Source: DASYVD01 sp036000545
GTDB lineage: Bacteria > Actinomycetota > UBA4738 > CALAEC01
Direction: 5' to 3'
Assembly (NCBI GenBank): GCA_036000545.1
Contig: DASYVD010000004.1
Span: 1-64,000 of the forward strand
Length of the DNA: 64,000 bases
The notes under the pieces are model-generated. The model did no database searches. It was not told the origin of the DNA and saw nothing but the letters and a program-made list of their open reading frames with translations. Shown here piece by piece: positions 16,437 through 24,660 of this stretch. Both the position numbers and the translations under genes were made by a program. How positions within the stretch are numbered: position 1 is the first letter of the stretch; each line of letters opens with the position of its first letter.

Positions 16437-16474
16437 GATGAAAAGGAACCGGCCCCCGCGAGGGGACCGGTTCC
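16437..16474 (-). terminator. Rho-independent terminator of the RTX-protein gene
   Basis: On the minus strand a GC-rich stem (GGAACCGGTCCCC pairing with GGGGCCGGTTCC, loop TCGCG) is followed directly by TTTTCATCC. It begins about 20 bases after the stop codon at 16495. It separates the RTX-protein transcript from the phosphatase operon and is one of the few classical intrinsic terminators in the window. Confidence 0.85.
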
Positions 16475-16494
16475 TTCTCCTACCGGTGCCAACG

Positions 16495-18402
16495 CTACTG
16501 TTGGCTGCTCTCACACCTCACGAAGGTGTCGGCACCAGGGCCGCCGAAGCAGCGGTCGTTGGTACCCCGCCCGCCGTCCAGGTGGTCGTTGCCCCGGCCA
16601 CCGAACAGCCTGTCGTTGCCGCGGCCGCCCAACAGCGTGTCGGAACCACGGCCTCCGCGGAGCACGTCCCGGCCACGGCCGCCCCTGAGGGTGTCGGCGT
16701 TCCTGCCGCCACGCAGGTCGTCGGCGCCACGGGCTCCCCGGAGGTCGTCCGCCCCCGCGCCGCCGCGCCCGAGGTCCGCACCGGCACCCGCCAGCAGGAG
16801 GTCGTTGCCGCCCAGCCCGCTGAGGGTGTCGTTCCCACCGAACGCGCAGATGATGTCAGCCCCGGCGGTGCCCGTCAGAACGTCGGCACCGGGAGTCCCG
16901 ATCACGTCGTTCCGCGGGTCCCCCTCGTAGCCGGGGCACTCCGGCGTCGGCCCCACCACAAAGCCCGTGTCAACGTTGAGGCCGAAGAAGCACCCGTTGG
17001 TGCACGAGTCCGCCACCGCGTCGATGTTCCCGTCGCTGTTCAGGTCCACGAGCCCATTGTTGGCGGGATCGGGAGGGTTCCCGAAGCCGCATGGGTTCGT
17101 CTCCGCGGCGTTGTTCCCGAGGATGTCGGCCCCGTCCGTGGGGTCGCCGAGGCCGGCGTCGGCCGTCTGGCCGATGAGCCCGAAGTGACAGTCGTTGAAG
17201 TTGATGAACTCGTTGCCGTCGGAGTCCACCCGGCCGCCGATCGCGGACCACGCGAAGTCGGAGTCGCTGACATCGTTATTGTCCGGATCCGCCGCGTTGA
17301 ACACGGTGGGCAGCGGTCCATTCGCCACCTGGAACTCCCCGTCGATGACCTCGATCAGCACACCGTCAGCGGTACCGTCGTAGCCGCGGAGCTCACAGTC
17401 GTCGGCGCCGGTGATCGCACCGTTGCCGGCGGTGCCGTCGTTCTCCGTCGTCCAGTTGTTGCAGTCCAGGAAGCCGTCGATGATGTGGGTGTCGCCGTAG
17501 AACGCGTTCGAATCGTCGCGGCCGGTGACCGCGCCGTCACCGTTGAGGTCGGCCACTCCGCCGACGATGGTTGGAGAGAAGCCTCCGGTGAACGCATTTG
17601 CCGGAGGAGTGGGGAACGGACCGGGCTGCGCCTCCTGCACCACGCCAGTGTCGACGTTATGGCCGAAGAAGCAGCCGTTGGTGCAGGAATCCGCGGCGGC
17701 GGTGATCTCCCCGTCGCTGTTCAGGTCGACGAGCCCGTTGTTGGCCGCATCGGGCGGGTTCCCGAACCCACACGGGTTCGTGTTCGCCTGGGTGTTCCCG
17801 AGGATGTCCGCCCCGTCCGTCATGTCGCCGGCCCCGGCGTCGACGGTCTCGCCGATGAGCCCGAAGTGACAGTCGTCGGCAGTGATCTGCTCGTTGCCGT
17901 TGGAGTCCACCCGGCCGTTGATCGTGGACCAGGCGAAGTCGGAGTCACCCACGTCGGGGTTGTCCGGATCCGACGCGTTGAACACGGTTGGCAGCGGTCC
18001 ATCGCCCACTTGGAACTCGCCGTCCACGACGCCGATGGTTACCCCGTCGGCCGTGCCGTCGTACCCAATGAGCGTACAGTCATCGGCCGCTGTGATCGCT
18101 CCGTCGCCGGCGCTGCCTTCGTTCGCCGTCGCCCCCCAGGCGTTACAGTCGAGCCCGCCGTCGATGATGTGGGTGTCGCCGTAGAACGCGTTCGAGTCGT
18201 CGCGGCCGGTGGCCTCGTTGTCACCGTTGAGGTCGGCCAGTCCGTCGAAGACCGTCGGCGAGATGCCTCCGGTAAACGGCGCAGCCGCAGCCGGGCCCGC
18301 CAGCGTGAGCTGAGTGACGAACGCCATCACGAAAAGCGCGCCCAGGGCCGCTACACGGCGGCGAGCCCTTCCCGGGCGCGTGGTCGAGCGAATCAAATTC
18401 AT
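16495..18402 (-). CDS. Exported Ca-binding-type protein: two long tandem repeats plus RTX tail
   Basis: A 635-residue acidic protein. A signal peptide with Arg-rich N-region and cleavage near residue 41 (LAGPAAAA) precedes two tandem units of about 211 residues (43-253 and 270-480). Each begins FTGG-x-SPT, then a Ca-loop-like DLNGD-x-x-x-TGRDDSNAFYGDTHIIDG, and ends DLNSDG plus a four-Cys segment. The C-terminal part (about 494-625) has about twelve glycine-rich nonapeptides GGxGxDxL, many of the form GGRGxDxL, as in RTX parallel beta-rolls. No type I secretion genes are nearby, so Sec export is more likely than RTX-type secretion. The function is unknown; surface or matrix adhesion is a guess. 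RBS GGAAGGAG precedes the ATG. Confidence 0.88.
   Translation of the reverse strand: MNLIRSTTRPGRARRRVAALGALFVMAFVTQLTLAGPAAAAPFTGGISPTVFDGLADLNGDNEATGRDDSNAFYGDTHIIDGGLDCNAWGATANEGSAGDGAITAADDCTLIGYDGTADGVTIGVVDGEFQVGDGPLPTVFNASDPDNPDVGDSDFAWSTINGRVDSNGNEQITADDCHFGLIGETVDAGAGDMTDGADILGNTQANTNPCGFGNPPDAANNGLVDLNSDGEITAAADSCTNGCFFGHNVDTGVVQEAQPGPFPTPPANAFTGGFSPTIVGGVADLNGDGAVTGRDDSNAFYGDTHIIDGFLDCNNWTTENDGTAGNGAITGADDCELRGYDGTADGVLIEVIDGEFQVANGPLPTVFNAADPDNNDVSDSDFAWSAIGGRVDSDGNEFINFNDCHFGLIGQTADAGLGDPTDGADILGNNAAETNPCGFGNPPDPANNGLVDLNSDGNIDAVADSCTNGCFFGLNVDTGFVVGPTPECPGYEGDPRNDVIGTPGADVLTGTAGADIICAFGGNDTLSGLGGNDLLLAGAGADLGRGGAGADDLRGARGADDLRGGRNADTLRGGRGRDVLRGGRGSDTLLGGRGNDRLFGGRGNDHLDGGRGTNDRCFGGPGADTFVRCESSQQ
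16963..17595 (-). repeat. Tandem coding repeat, copy 2 (211 codons)
   Basis: Codons 270-480 of the RTX-type protein. They match copy 1 almost residue for residue over long stretches, and at DNA level the blocks around 17470-17525 and 18150-18205 differ at very few positions. The repeat period is about 681 bp. This points to a fairly recent duplication or ongoing gene conversion. Confidence 0.88.
17644..18276 (-). repeat. Tandem coding repeat, copy 1 (211 codons)
   Basis: Codons 43-253 of the RTX-type protein, partner of the copy at 16963-17595. Differences are concentrated in the middle third (for example WGATANEGSAGDG against WTTENDGTAGNG), while the Ca-loop-like segments and the Cys segment are conserved. 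Confidence 0.88.
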
Positions 18403-18803
18403 ACCATTGCTCCTTCCGAGATCGGCACCGCGAATGGTGCCAAATCGTTACAAATGAGGCAGCGAGCCTCGGGGTCGCACCCCGCCCGGTCGCTACCCTG
18501 GAACCGCGGATGCGGTCCCTTGAGGTTCTCACAGGCCCCCAACCGGCCTCCTTTCCCAGGTTCTACAAAGCGCAGGAACGCTACCATCCCGACAACTCGG
18601 GAAACAAGACCCAAAACCCGAGGTCAGGGAGCCCCTTGCTGGCCGTCACCGGACGTGCCAGGTCGCTCCCTCATTCCTCACCCATTGATAACGACAAGGG
18701 AAGCCGAAGGTTGCTGCCAAACTGCCTTCTTTGGCCGAACATACCGAGCCGTTAGGGCACGGCTTCAGAGAGCAGGTGCGTGGGGGGTTAGCAGCGACAA
18801 AGG
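18403..18803 (-). other. Non-coding leader between the ECF sigma gene and the RTX-protein gene
   Basis: About 400 bases without a convincing gene. Directly before the ribosome site is a perfect hairpin GGCACC-N6-GGTGCC (18423-18440). Further upstream on the minus strand are GCCGT-N5-ACGGC-type and CCCGA-GTTG-TCGGG stems, and a weak TTGTTT/TAGCGT promoter-like pair near 18580-18610. A small 71-codon frame ending at 18399 looks spurious. I compared it by eye with c-di-GMP, c-di-AMP and cobalamin riboswitch cores and found no convincing match. Confidence 0.4.
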
Positions 18804-19532
18804 TCAGGCGCCGACCCGGGCGTCGGGTCCCGGACCGCTCGGAGGAACCTTAGGGTTCCCAGAAAGGGCACCAAGGACCACGTCTTCACGCACACGACCC
18901 TGTTCGTCCCACGTCCGGCGGAAGCTGTCCCGGGCCCGGTGGATGAGGGCCTTCACCTGGGCTGGAGACTTTCCCAGAGCGATTCCGATCTCGCGATGGG
19001 AGAGCCCGTGGAACTCACGGAGGACCAGGGCCGCCCGCTGTTCCTGGCACAGCCGGGAGAGGAGGGCGCGGACCCGCCCCTCCTCGGCCAGGCGTTCCAC
19101 CGCGTCGAAGGGGTCGTCGTCCCCCTTCGTCCCGTTGCCGGGGTCCAACGGGATAGAGACTCCGTTTTCCACGCGGCGGGCACGTGATCGGAGAACGTCC
19201 AGGCATACGTTCGTGGCGATGCGCGCAACCCAGGCCTTCAGGTAGGTCCCATCGAACCTGGGAAGCCCCTGGAGGACCCGCAACATCGTCTCCTGGGCCG
19301 CCTCCTCGGCGTCGTCGAGGTTGCAGAGCAAGCGGCGACACACTCTGTCGGCGAGCAGCCGGTATCGTCGGTAGATCTCCGGGTACGCGGACGGATCTCC
19401 CTCATGGAACGCGGAAACGAGGTCGCTGTCGGCTGCAGACGTGGGGGCATTAGGCAGGCGATCGTCCACGACATTTCGTCGCGGCCCCCTCCTCACGTCC
19501 ACCCACCGCCTCCATGGGCCCCCGGCGGACAC
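18804..19532 (-). CDS. ECF-family RNA polymerase sigma factor
   Basis: Alternative sigma factor, 242 residues as drawn. Region 2 is visible (SDLVSAFHEGDPSAYPEIYRRY, then DAEEAAQETMLRVLQGLPRFDG and WVARIATNVCLDVLRSRARR), then a linker, then region 4 (LVLREFHGLSHREIGIALGKSPAQVKALIHRARDSF). The N-terminal 30 residues are Arg/Pro-rich and may not be translated; a GTG further in, near VDDRLP, is an alternative start. No anti-sigma gene with a zinc motif lies beside it. It is codirectional with and upstream of the RTX-protein gene, so that gene is a plausible target, but no sigma-specific promoter was identified. Confidence 0.88.
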   Translation of the reverse strand: MSAGGPWRRWVDVRRGPRRNVVDDRLPNAPTSAADSDLVSAFHEGDPSAYPEIYRRYRLLADRVCRRLLCNLDDAEEAAQETMLRVLQGLPRFDGTYLKAWVARIATNVCLDVLRSRARRVENGVSIPLDPGNGTKGDDDPFDAVERLAEEGRVRALLSRLCQEQRAALVLREFHGLSHREIGIALGKSPAQVKALIHRARDSFRRTWDEQGRVREDVVLGALSGNPKVPPSGPGPDARVGA

Positions 19533-19610
19533 GGCGACATCGGGAGATCGCTGCGAGGTTACTTGGTCTCGGGAATCCGAATCAAGACCCGGCGGGGACC
19601 GTCCGACGCC

Positions 19611-20942
19611 TTACGCGGAAGCCCGAACCGAAACCACCGGAGGAAGGTGCTCGACCAGACGGCCCCAGGTCACTCCGCCGTCCGCCGACCCGAACACCTC
19701 GCCGGACTCGGCCCCGAAGAAGAGGCCCAGCGGATCTCGCCCGTCGTGGCAGAAGGCCTGCCGGAGCACGGTCAGGTACGCCTCGTCCTGAGGAAGCCCA
19801 TCGAAGCGCGCTTGCCATGAACCGCCGCGGTCGCTGGTCTCGAACACGCGAACCTTCCCGTCGGGGGTCACGCGGTCGAAGTCCCCACGCAGGGGAATGA
19901 CGAATGCCCGGTCGGAGTCCCTCGGGTCCACGACCAGGGGGAAGCCGAAGTCTGAGGGCAGCCCCTCCCCGATGTCCTGCCAGGTCTCACCGGCGTCGTC
20001 GGAGCGGTACACGCCGCCGTGGAACTGGAGGTACAGGGTCTCGGGCTGCACGGGAGAGCGGTGGACGTTGTGCACACACAGGTCCGTCGCACCCTCCCGG
20101 GCCTCCTCCGGCAGGTACGGTGCAACGAGCCCCTTGATCCCCCGCCGCCACGACTTGGCACCGTCATCGGTCAGCCACACTCCTGCCGCGGAGATCCCCA
20201 CCGCCATCCGGTCGGGATCGCCCGGCCACGTGGCGATGGAGTGGAGACAGAGGCCTCCGGCCCCGGGCTCCCACGTCGGCCGGCTCGGCTCCTCCCATAG
20301 GCCACGGTTGAGCGCCCAGGTCCGGCCACCGTCCTCGCTTCGGAACAAGGACGCGGGGGCGACGCCCGCCCAGAGGACGTCGTTCTCCTCACCCGGTTGG
20401 ATCACCCAGATCCGCTCCACCGCGGCGCCGGCCTCCTCGGGGAAGGCCGGCCCGGACGACTGCTCCCAGTCCTTCACTGTGGGATCGTCGGCGACGTACA
20501 GCCGCGGCCCGTACTGCCCGTGAGTGACCGATGCGAGATAGGTTCCCGAACGCCGATCCCGGATTGCGTACTCGACGGTCTGTCCGGAGAACTGCCGGGC
20601 AGCCACCTCCATCCGCCCGCCTCGCGGGCCGCGCAGGACGTACAGCCCCTTGCGGGTGCCGACCAAGAGCTCCCCGGCGTCGCTTCCCCCGGAGATCGCC
20701 CCCAGGACGTCCACCCGGTCAACCGTTGCCACGGACACGTCGAGCCCGGCGCGCTCTCCGTTCACGAACAGCTTGACGTGCTCGCGGACCGAGCCGCGTT
20801 CGTCGAGGATCCATCCCGTGAGGCGGGGGTGTGTCTCCTGGAGGCGACGAACGACTTCACCGAGGGTCTGCCCCTCGACCTGCAGAGCGCCGTTCCCTCC
20901 GGCGAGCTCCCGAAGCGGAGATCGCAGCCGAACCGTAGTCAC
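19611..20942 (-). CDS. MoaD/ThiS-like domain fused to a BNR/sialidase-type beta-propeller
   Basis: A 443-residue fusion. Residues 1-86 form a MoaD/ThiS ubiquitin-like fold (VRLRSPLRELAGG, HVKLFVNGERAG, DRVDVLGAISGG) ending in Gly85-Gly86, exactly where free sulfur carriers terminate. The chain continues in frame (SDAGELLVGTRKGLYVLRG) into a propeller with repeated Asp-box-like motifs: LFRSEDGGRTWALN, WLTDDGAKSWRRG, VYRSDDAGETWQDIG, FETSDRGGSWQARFDG, VFGSADGGVTWGRL. From memory, actinobacteria often keep these two parts as neighbouring genes. As a fusion the C-terminal Gly-Gly is not free unless processed. Start GTG at 20942, nine bases after sua5. Confidence 0.85.
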   Translation of the reverse strand: MTTVRLRSPLRELAGGNGALQVEGQTLGEVVRRLQETHPRLTGWILDERGSVREHVKLFVNGERAGLDVSVATVDRVDVLGAISGGSDAGELLVGTRKGLYVLRGPRGGRMEVAARQFSGQTVEYAIRDRRSGTYLASVTHGQYGPRLYVADDPTVKDWEQSSGPAFPEEAGAAVERIWVIQPGEENDVLWAGVAPASLFRSEDGGRTWALNRGLWEEPSRPTWEPGAGGLCLHSIATWPGDPDRMAVGISAAGVWLTDDGAKSWRRGIKGLVAPYLPEEAREGATDLCVHNVHRSPVQPETLYLQFHGGVYRSDDAGETWQDIGEGLPSDFGFPLVVDPRDSDRAFVIPLRGDFDRVTPDGKVRVFETSDRGGSWQARFDGLPQDEAYLTVLRQAFCHDGRDPLGLFFGAESGEVFGSADGGVTWGRLVEHLPPVVSVRASA

Positions 20943-20951
20943 GTTCGAAGC

Positions 20952-21584
20952 CTAACCCAAGAGCGTCCTCAGCTCCTCCGCGGGGATGGCGCCTTCCCGG
21001 AGGATCTGCGGCTCCGGTCTCGAAAGGTCCACCACGCTCGACGCAACGGCGCCAACAGGTCCGGCGCACAGGTATACCGCCACCGCCTGACCGAACAGGG
21101 ACCGGACGCCCGGGCAGTCGGACGGCGTCGGCCCTCCGGATAGATTCGCGCTCGTCACGGCGAGCGGGCCGGTGATTCTCAACAGATCGAGGGCCAGGGG
21201 ATGATCGGGCACACGAACACCGACAGTGCTCCTCTCGTCACCGAGGTCCCATCGCCTCGAAAGCTCGCTCCTCGGAAGCACGAGGGTCAGTCCGCCCGGC
21301 CAGAACCTGTCCCCGAGGCCGCGGGCCCGGTCGTCGAGGACGCCCACTCGAGCGGCGTCCTCCACGCTGGCGGCGAGCACCGGGAGGGTCAGGTCTCGGG
21401 AACGGCGCTTCGCGGAGAATAGGGCCGCTGTGGCCTTCTTGCGGTCTGGTCGGGCGCCGATCCCGTAGACGGTATCGGTCGGCACGACCACGAGCTCGCC
21501 CGCCTTCAGTGCCTGAGCCGCCGCGTCCATCGCCGTCTCGAGGTCCTGTTGGTCCGCTCCGGTCAGCTCGAACAGCTCGCTCAC
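20952..21584 (-). CDS. tsaC: Threonylcarbamoyl-AMP synthase (Sua5/YrdC)
   Basis: First enzyme of tRNA t6A37 synthesis, making threonylcarbamoyl-AMP from threonine, bicarbonate and ATP. The 210-residue product carries the YrdC signature (GELVVVPTDTVYGIGARPDRKKATAALFSAKRR) and the conserved PLAVTSANLSGGPTP region. It lacks the extra Sua5 C-terminal domain. The frame opens further upstream to 21725, but the GTG at 21584 overlaps the prmC stop by four bases (GTGA) and gives the expected N-terminus. The prfA-prmC-sua5 order is conserved widely. Confidence 0.94.
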   Translation of the reverse strand: MSELFELTGADQQDLETAMDAAAQALKAGELVVVPTDTVYGIGARPDRKKATAALFSAKRRSRDLTLPVLAASVEDAARVGVLDDRARGLGDRFWPGGLTLVLPRSELSRRWDLGDERSTVGVRVPDHPLALDLLRITGPLAVTSANLSGGPTPSDCPGVRSLFGQAVAVYLCAGPVGAVASSVVDLSRPEPQILREGAIPAEELRTLLG

Positions 21585-22423
21585 CGGCTCACCCGAGGGA
21601 GCCGTCCCCGGACCACCCGGTCCCGCCCGGCCAGGTCCGGCAACACCTCGACCGCCTCGAACCGCTTCCCCACGATCGCCATTACCTCGTGTCCTTGCGC
21701 CGCGCCGACCTCTACCACTAGCCACCCGCCGGGGCGGAGCCAGGCCGGCGCCTCGGCCGTGAGGCGGCGGTGCACGTCCGTTCCGCCGACCAGGGCGTCG
21801 TACGGCTCCGCCTTCACCTCCTCCGGGAGGGAGTCGTACTCCTCGCGCGTCACGTACGGCGGGTTGCTCACCACGAGGTCCATGTGTCCTCGGACGTCCT
21901 GGGGAAGCGGAGACAGGAGGTCACCGTGGAGGACGGTGAGCTCGAGGGTGTGGCGAGAGGCGTTCGCCTTGGCCACCGCCACGGCGTCCTCGGAGACGTC
22001 GGTCGCGTAGACCGAGGCGTCGGGACGCCGGCGCTTGATCGCCAGGGCCACGGCGCCCGTGCCCGTGCCGACGTCGGCGACGAGCGGCGCCTCGGTCCCA
22101 TCCAGGGCTTCGAGCGCTCGCTGCACGACCGTCTCGGTTTCCGGCCGCGGCACGAACACCCCTGGCGCCACTCCTAGCACGAGGTCGAGGAACTGCTGCT
22201 CGCCGGTGAGGTACTGGAGAGGAACACCGTGGCACCGCTGGCACAGCGCCCGGCCGAAGAGCTTCGCGGTGCGAGTGTCGAGTCCCTGGGCCCGCGCGTA
22301 GAGGCCCGCCCGGTCCGTGCCGAGGAAATACTGGAGCAGCGCCTCCGCTGTCTCCCGGGGGCTCTCGACGCCATGGCGAGCGAGGTAGTCGGTCGCTCGC
22401 ACGACGACCTCAGACGGCCTCAC
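21581..22423 (-). CDS. prmC: Peptide chain release factor N5-glutamine methyltransferase
   Basis: SAM-dependent enzyme that methylates the Gln of the GGQ motif in RF1/RF2, 280 residues. The N-terminal helical domain recognises the release factor. The catalytic domain shows VADVGTGTGAVALAIKRRRP (SAM binding) and the substrate motif SNPPYVTREE. Its immediate upstream neighbour is the substrate RF1 (10-base gap), and it overlaps sua5 downstream. Start is GTG at 22423. Confidence 0.95.
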   Translation of the reverse strand: MRPSEVVVRATDYLARHGVESPRETAEALLQYFLGTDRAGLYARAQGLDTRTAKLFGRALCQRCHGVPLQYLTGEQQFLDLVLGVAPGVFVPRPETETVVQRALEALDGTEAPLVADVGTGTGAVALAIKRRRPDASVYATDVSEDAVAVAKANASRHTLELTVLHGDLLSPLPQDVRGHMDLVVSNPPYVTREEYDSLPEEVKAEPYDALVGGTDVHRRLTAEAPAWLRPGGWLVVEVGAAQGHEVMAIVGKRFEAVEVLPDLAGRDRVVRGRLPRVSR

Positions 22424-22433
22424 GGCGATCGCC

Positions 22434-23513
22434 TCACCCGGCCGCGGCGAGCTGCTCGGCGCGCTCCTTGGCCGCCAGGGCGTCCACGAACTGGTCGAGG
22501 TCTCCCTCCAGGACTCCGGTCAGATCGTGCACCGTGAGCCCGATCCGATGGTCGGTCACCCGGTTCTGGGGGAAGTTGTACGTCCGGATCTTCTCCGACC
22601 GCTCCCCCGTCCCGACCTGCGCCCGGCGCGCCTCGGCTTCCTCTCGCTGCTGGCGGTCCTGCTCCAGCTTGAGCAGCCGGGCCCGCAGGTACCGCATGGC
22701 CTTCTCCTTGTTCTGGAGCTGCGAGCGCTCCTCCTGGCAGGCCACCACGATGCGGGTGGGCTTGTGGGTGATCCGCACGGCCGAGTCCGTGGTGTTGACG
22801 GACTGCCCGCCGGGACCCGACGAGCGGTAGACATCGATCTCGATGTCCTCGGGACGGATCTCGACATCGATGTCCTCCGCTTCGGGCAGCACGGCCACGG
22901 TCGCCGTGGACGTGTGGATCCGACCGCCCGACTCGGTCACCGGAATCCGTTGCACCCGATGGACGCCCGACTCGTGCTTGAGCCGCGAGTACGCACGATC
23001 GCCCCGAACCTCGACGACGACCTCCTTGAACCCGCCCACGTCCGACGGGCTCGACGAGAGTACGTCCGTCTTCCACCGGTGGCGCTCGGCGAAACGCCGG
23101 TACATCTCGTAGAGGTCCGATGCGAACAACGCCGCCTCGTCTCCGCCCGCCCCCGCTCGGATCTCCAGCACGACATCCTTCTCGTCGTTGGGGTCCTTGG
23201 GGAGCAGCAGGACCTCCAGACGCTGCTCGAGATCGCGGGCCCGGACCGCGGACCGTTCCGCCTCTTCCCGGTAGTAGGACTGGGACTCGGGATCCCGCTC
23301 GTCGCGGGCCAGGGCCCGAGCTTCCTCCTCGTCGGCCATCGCTTTCCGCCAGTCGCGGTAGGCGGTGACGATCTCCTGGAGCTCGCTGTGGCGCCGCCCG
23401 AGATCGCGAATGCGGTTAGGGTCGGCCGCCACGTCCGGGGACGACAGCTGGCGGGTCAGCTCGTCGTAGCTGCCCTCTAGCTGGTCCAGGCGTTCCCTCA
23501 GCTTCTCGCGCAT
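22434..23513 (-). CDS. prfA: Peptide chain release factor 1
   Basis: Class I release factor for UAA and UAG codons, 359 residues. The codon-recognition tripeptide is P-V-T in RIPVTESGGRIHTS (RF1 uses PxT), and the peptidyl-tRNA hydrolysis motif GGQ lies in SSGPGGQSVNTTDSAVRI. The N-terminal coiled coil (EKLRERLDQLEGSYDEL) is intact. It is first in the prfA-prmC-sua5 set. The 161 bases upstream hold hairpins and a partial copy of the dispersed palindromic element. Confidence 0.97.
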   Translation of the reverse strand: MREKLRERLDQLEGSYDELTRQLSSPDVAADPNRIRDLGRRHSELQEIVTAYRDWRKAMADEEEARALARDERDPESQSYYREEAERSAVRARDLEQRLEVLLLPKDPNDEKDVVLEIRAGAGGDEAALFASDLYEMYRRFAERHRWKTDVLSSSPSDVGGFKEVVVEVRGDRAYSRLKHESGVHRVQRIPVTESGGRIHTSTATVAVLPEAEDIDVEIRPEDIEIDVYRSSGPGGQSVNTTDSAVRITHKPTRIVVACQEERSQLQNKEKAMRYLRARLLKLEQDRQQREEAEARRAQVGTGERSEKIRTYNFPQNRVTDHRIGLTVHDLTGVLEGDLDQFVDALAAKERAEQLAAAG

Positions 23514-23580
23514 GGCGGTACCAATTCTCTCTTCCTCTGCCCCTCGCTTTCGGCGAGGCGCTTCGGCCAGGGAGGATGCA

Positions 23581-23637
23581 GCAGCCTGATTCCGCTCGGC
23601 TCCGCCTCGCGGGGCTGCCTGCCCCCCGGACCCCCTG
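23581..23637 (-). repeat. Partial copy (D) of the dispersed palindromic element
   Basis: On the minus strand GGGGGTCCGGGGGG begins about 38 bases after the stop of the DUF1385 gene and matches the first half of the other copies. The rest differs: AGGCAGCC pairs with GGCTGC to form its own hairpin. A second hairpin (CCTCGC-TTTCG-GCGAGG, 23542-23558) lies between it and prfA. Membership of the family is less certain than for copies A, B, C and E. Confidence 0.45.
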
Positions 23638-23674
23638 AATTATCGGCGCTGGAAGGGGTGGTGGCCGGGAGGCG

Positions 23675-24649
23675 CTACGCAGGCCCGTCCGGGCGCTCGG
23701 GCTCGATGGGCCCGGCGGCAGGTTCCGCGGCTGCCTCGGCGACGGGTGGTGCGGGCGAGGCCGCCGGGCCGCCCGCCCCGACCTCGCGCTCCCTGCGGAG
23801 CACTTCGTTGAAGGAGGCGATAGCCACTTCGATCTGGGTCAGCGAGGGCGGCTGGGTGGTGATCTTCTGCAGCCACAGCCCGGGGGCCATCAGCGCCCGC
23901 ATCACCGTTGAGGTCGAGTACCGGGCGCCCAGCCGGAGCGCCTCGAACGCCAGGCCGGCGATGATCGGGATGGCCACGATACGAGAGGCGATCCGCCACG
24001 GCAGCGTCGGCGTGCCGAAGAACGCGAACACGAAGATCGTTAGGACCATCACGATGAGCAGGAAGTTCGTCCCGCACCGGACGTGGAGCGTGGAGAACTG
24101 GTCCACCCGCTCCGGGTCGAGCTCCTCTCCGTGCTCGTAGGCGGCGATAGTCTTGTGCTCGGCCCCGTGGTATTCGAACACCCGGCGGATCTCCCTCATC
24201 CGCCCGATCAGCCACAGGTACCCGAGGAACAAGAGCACGCGGAACACGCCCTCGGCGGCGTTCAGCAGGATCCCTGAGGGAACCTGCCGCTGGGCGTACC
24301 GGAACAGAACCGTGGGACCCACGATGAACACCGCGATGAAGATGGTGAACGCCACCACCATGGACACGGCCATCTGCCGCGGCGTGAGCTTCTCCTCCTC
24401 CTCCACCGACTGATTGGCGGAGATCGTGAGGGCCTTCACGCCGATCCGGAGAGCCTGGCCAAGGGCGATGATCCCCCGGAGCCCGGGCTTGCGCAGGATG
24501 GGCCACCGCTCGGCGATCGATTCGATCCGGTGGGATTCAAGGTGGATCGAGGCGTCGGGACGGCGAACGGCGACGGCCCACACGTCCCGACCGCGCATCA
24601 TCACGCCCTCGAGGACGGCCTGCCCGCCGTAGTAGTGCTCCTGGGGCAT
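23675..24649 (-). CDS. DUF1385 (YqhQ-family) membrane protein
   Basis: A 324-residue protein of the DUF1385/YqhQ family. The diagnostic start MPQEHYYGGQAVLEGVMMRG and the core FEYHGAEHKTIAAYEHGEELDPERV with RCGTNFLLIVMVL are present, plus four or five hydrophobic helices and a Pro/Ala-rich tail. The biochemical role is not established. In firmicutes and actinobacteria the gene commonly lies beside rpmE and prfA, as here, which hints at a link with translation or metal homeostasis (family context, not proof). The ATG at 24649 is preferred over the frame opening at 24709 because the family motif starts there. Confidence 0.92.
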   Translation of the reverse strand: MPQEHYYGGQAVLEGVMMRGRDVWAVAVRRPDASIHLESHRIESIAERWPILRKPGLRGIIALGQALRIGVKALTISANQSVEEEEKLTPRQMAVSMVVAFTIFIAVFIVGPTVLFRYAQRQVPSGILLNAAEGVFRVLLFLGYLWLIGRMREIRRVFEYHGAEHKTIAAYEHGEELDPERVDQFSTLHVRCGTNFLLIVMVLTIFVFAFFGTPTLPWRIASRIVAIPIIAGLAFEALRLGARYSTSTVMRALMAPGLWLQKITTQPPSLTQIEVAIASFNEVLRREREVGAGGPAASPAPPVAEAAAEPAAGPIEPERPDGPA

Positions 24650-24660
24650 CCTCGTGCTCC

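Noticed and set aside
16526..16930. Regular short repeats that could look like a CRISPR or minisatellite
   Set aside because: They are the coding repeats of the RTX nonapeptides (27-bp period, in frame), with no separate repeat-spacer structure.
18399..18614. A 71-codon minus-strand frame overlapping the start of the RTX-type gene
   Set aside because: It has no own ribosome site or family features and ends inside the start region of the real gene.
18403..18803. Possible c-di-GMP, c-di-AMP or cobalamin riboswitch before the RTX-type gene
   Set aside because: Short similarities only; the conserved core sequences of these classes are not present in order.
16438..19245. A 935-codon open frame on the plus strand opposite the RTX-type and sigma genes
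   Set aside because: It mirrors the Gly/Asp codon pattern of the RTX gene and the sigma gene, is Val/Arg/Pro-rich without motifs, and covers a terminator and a leader region. It is a GC-bias shadow.
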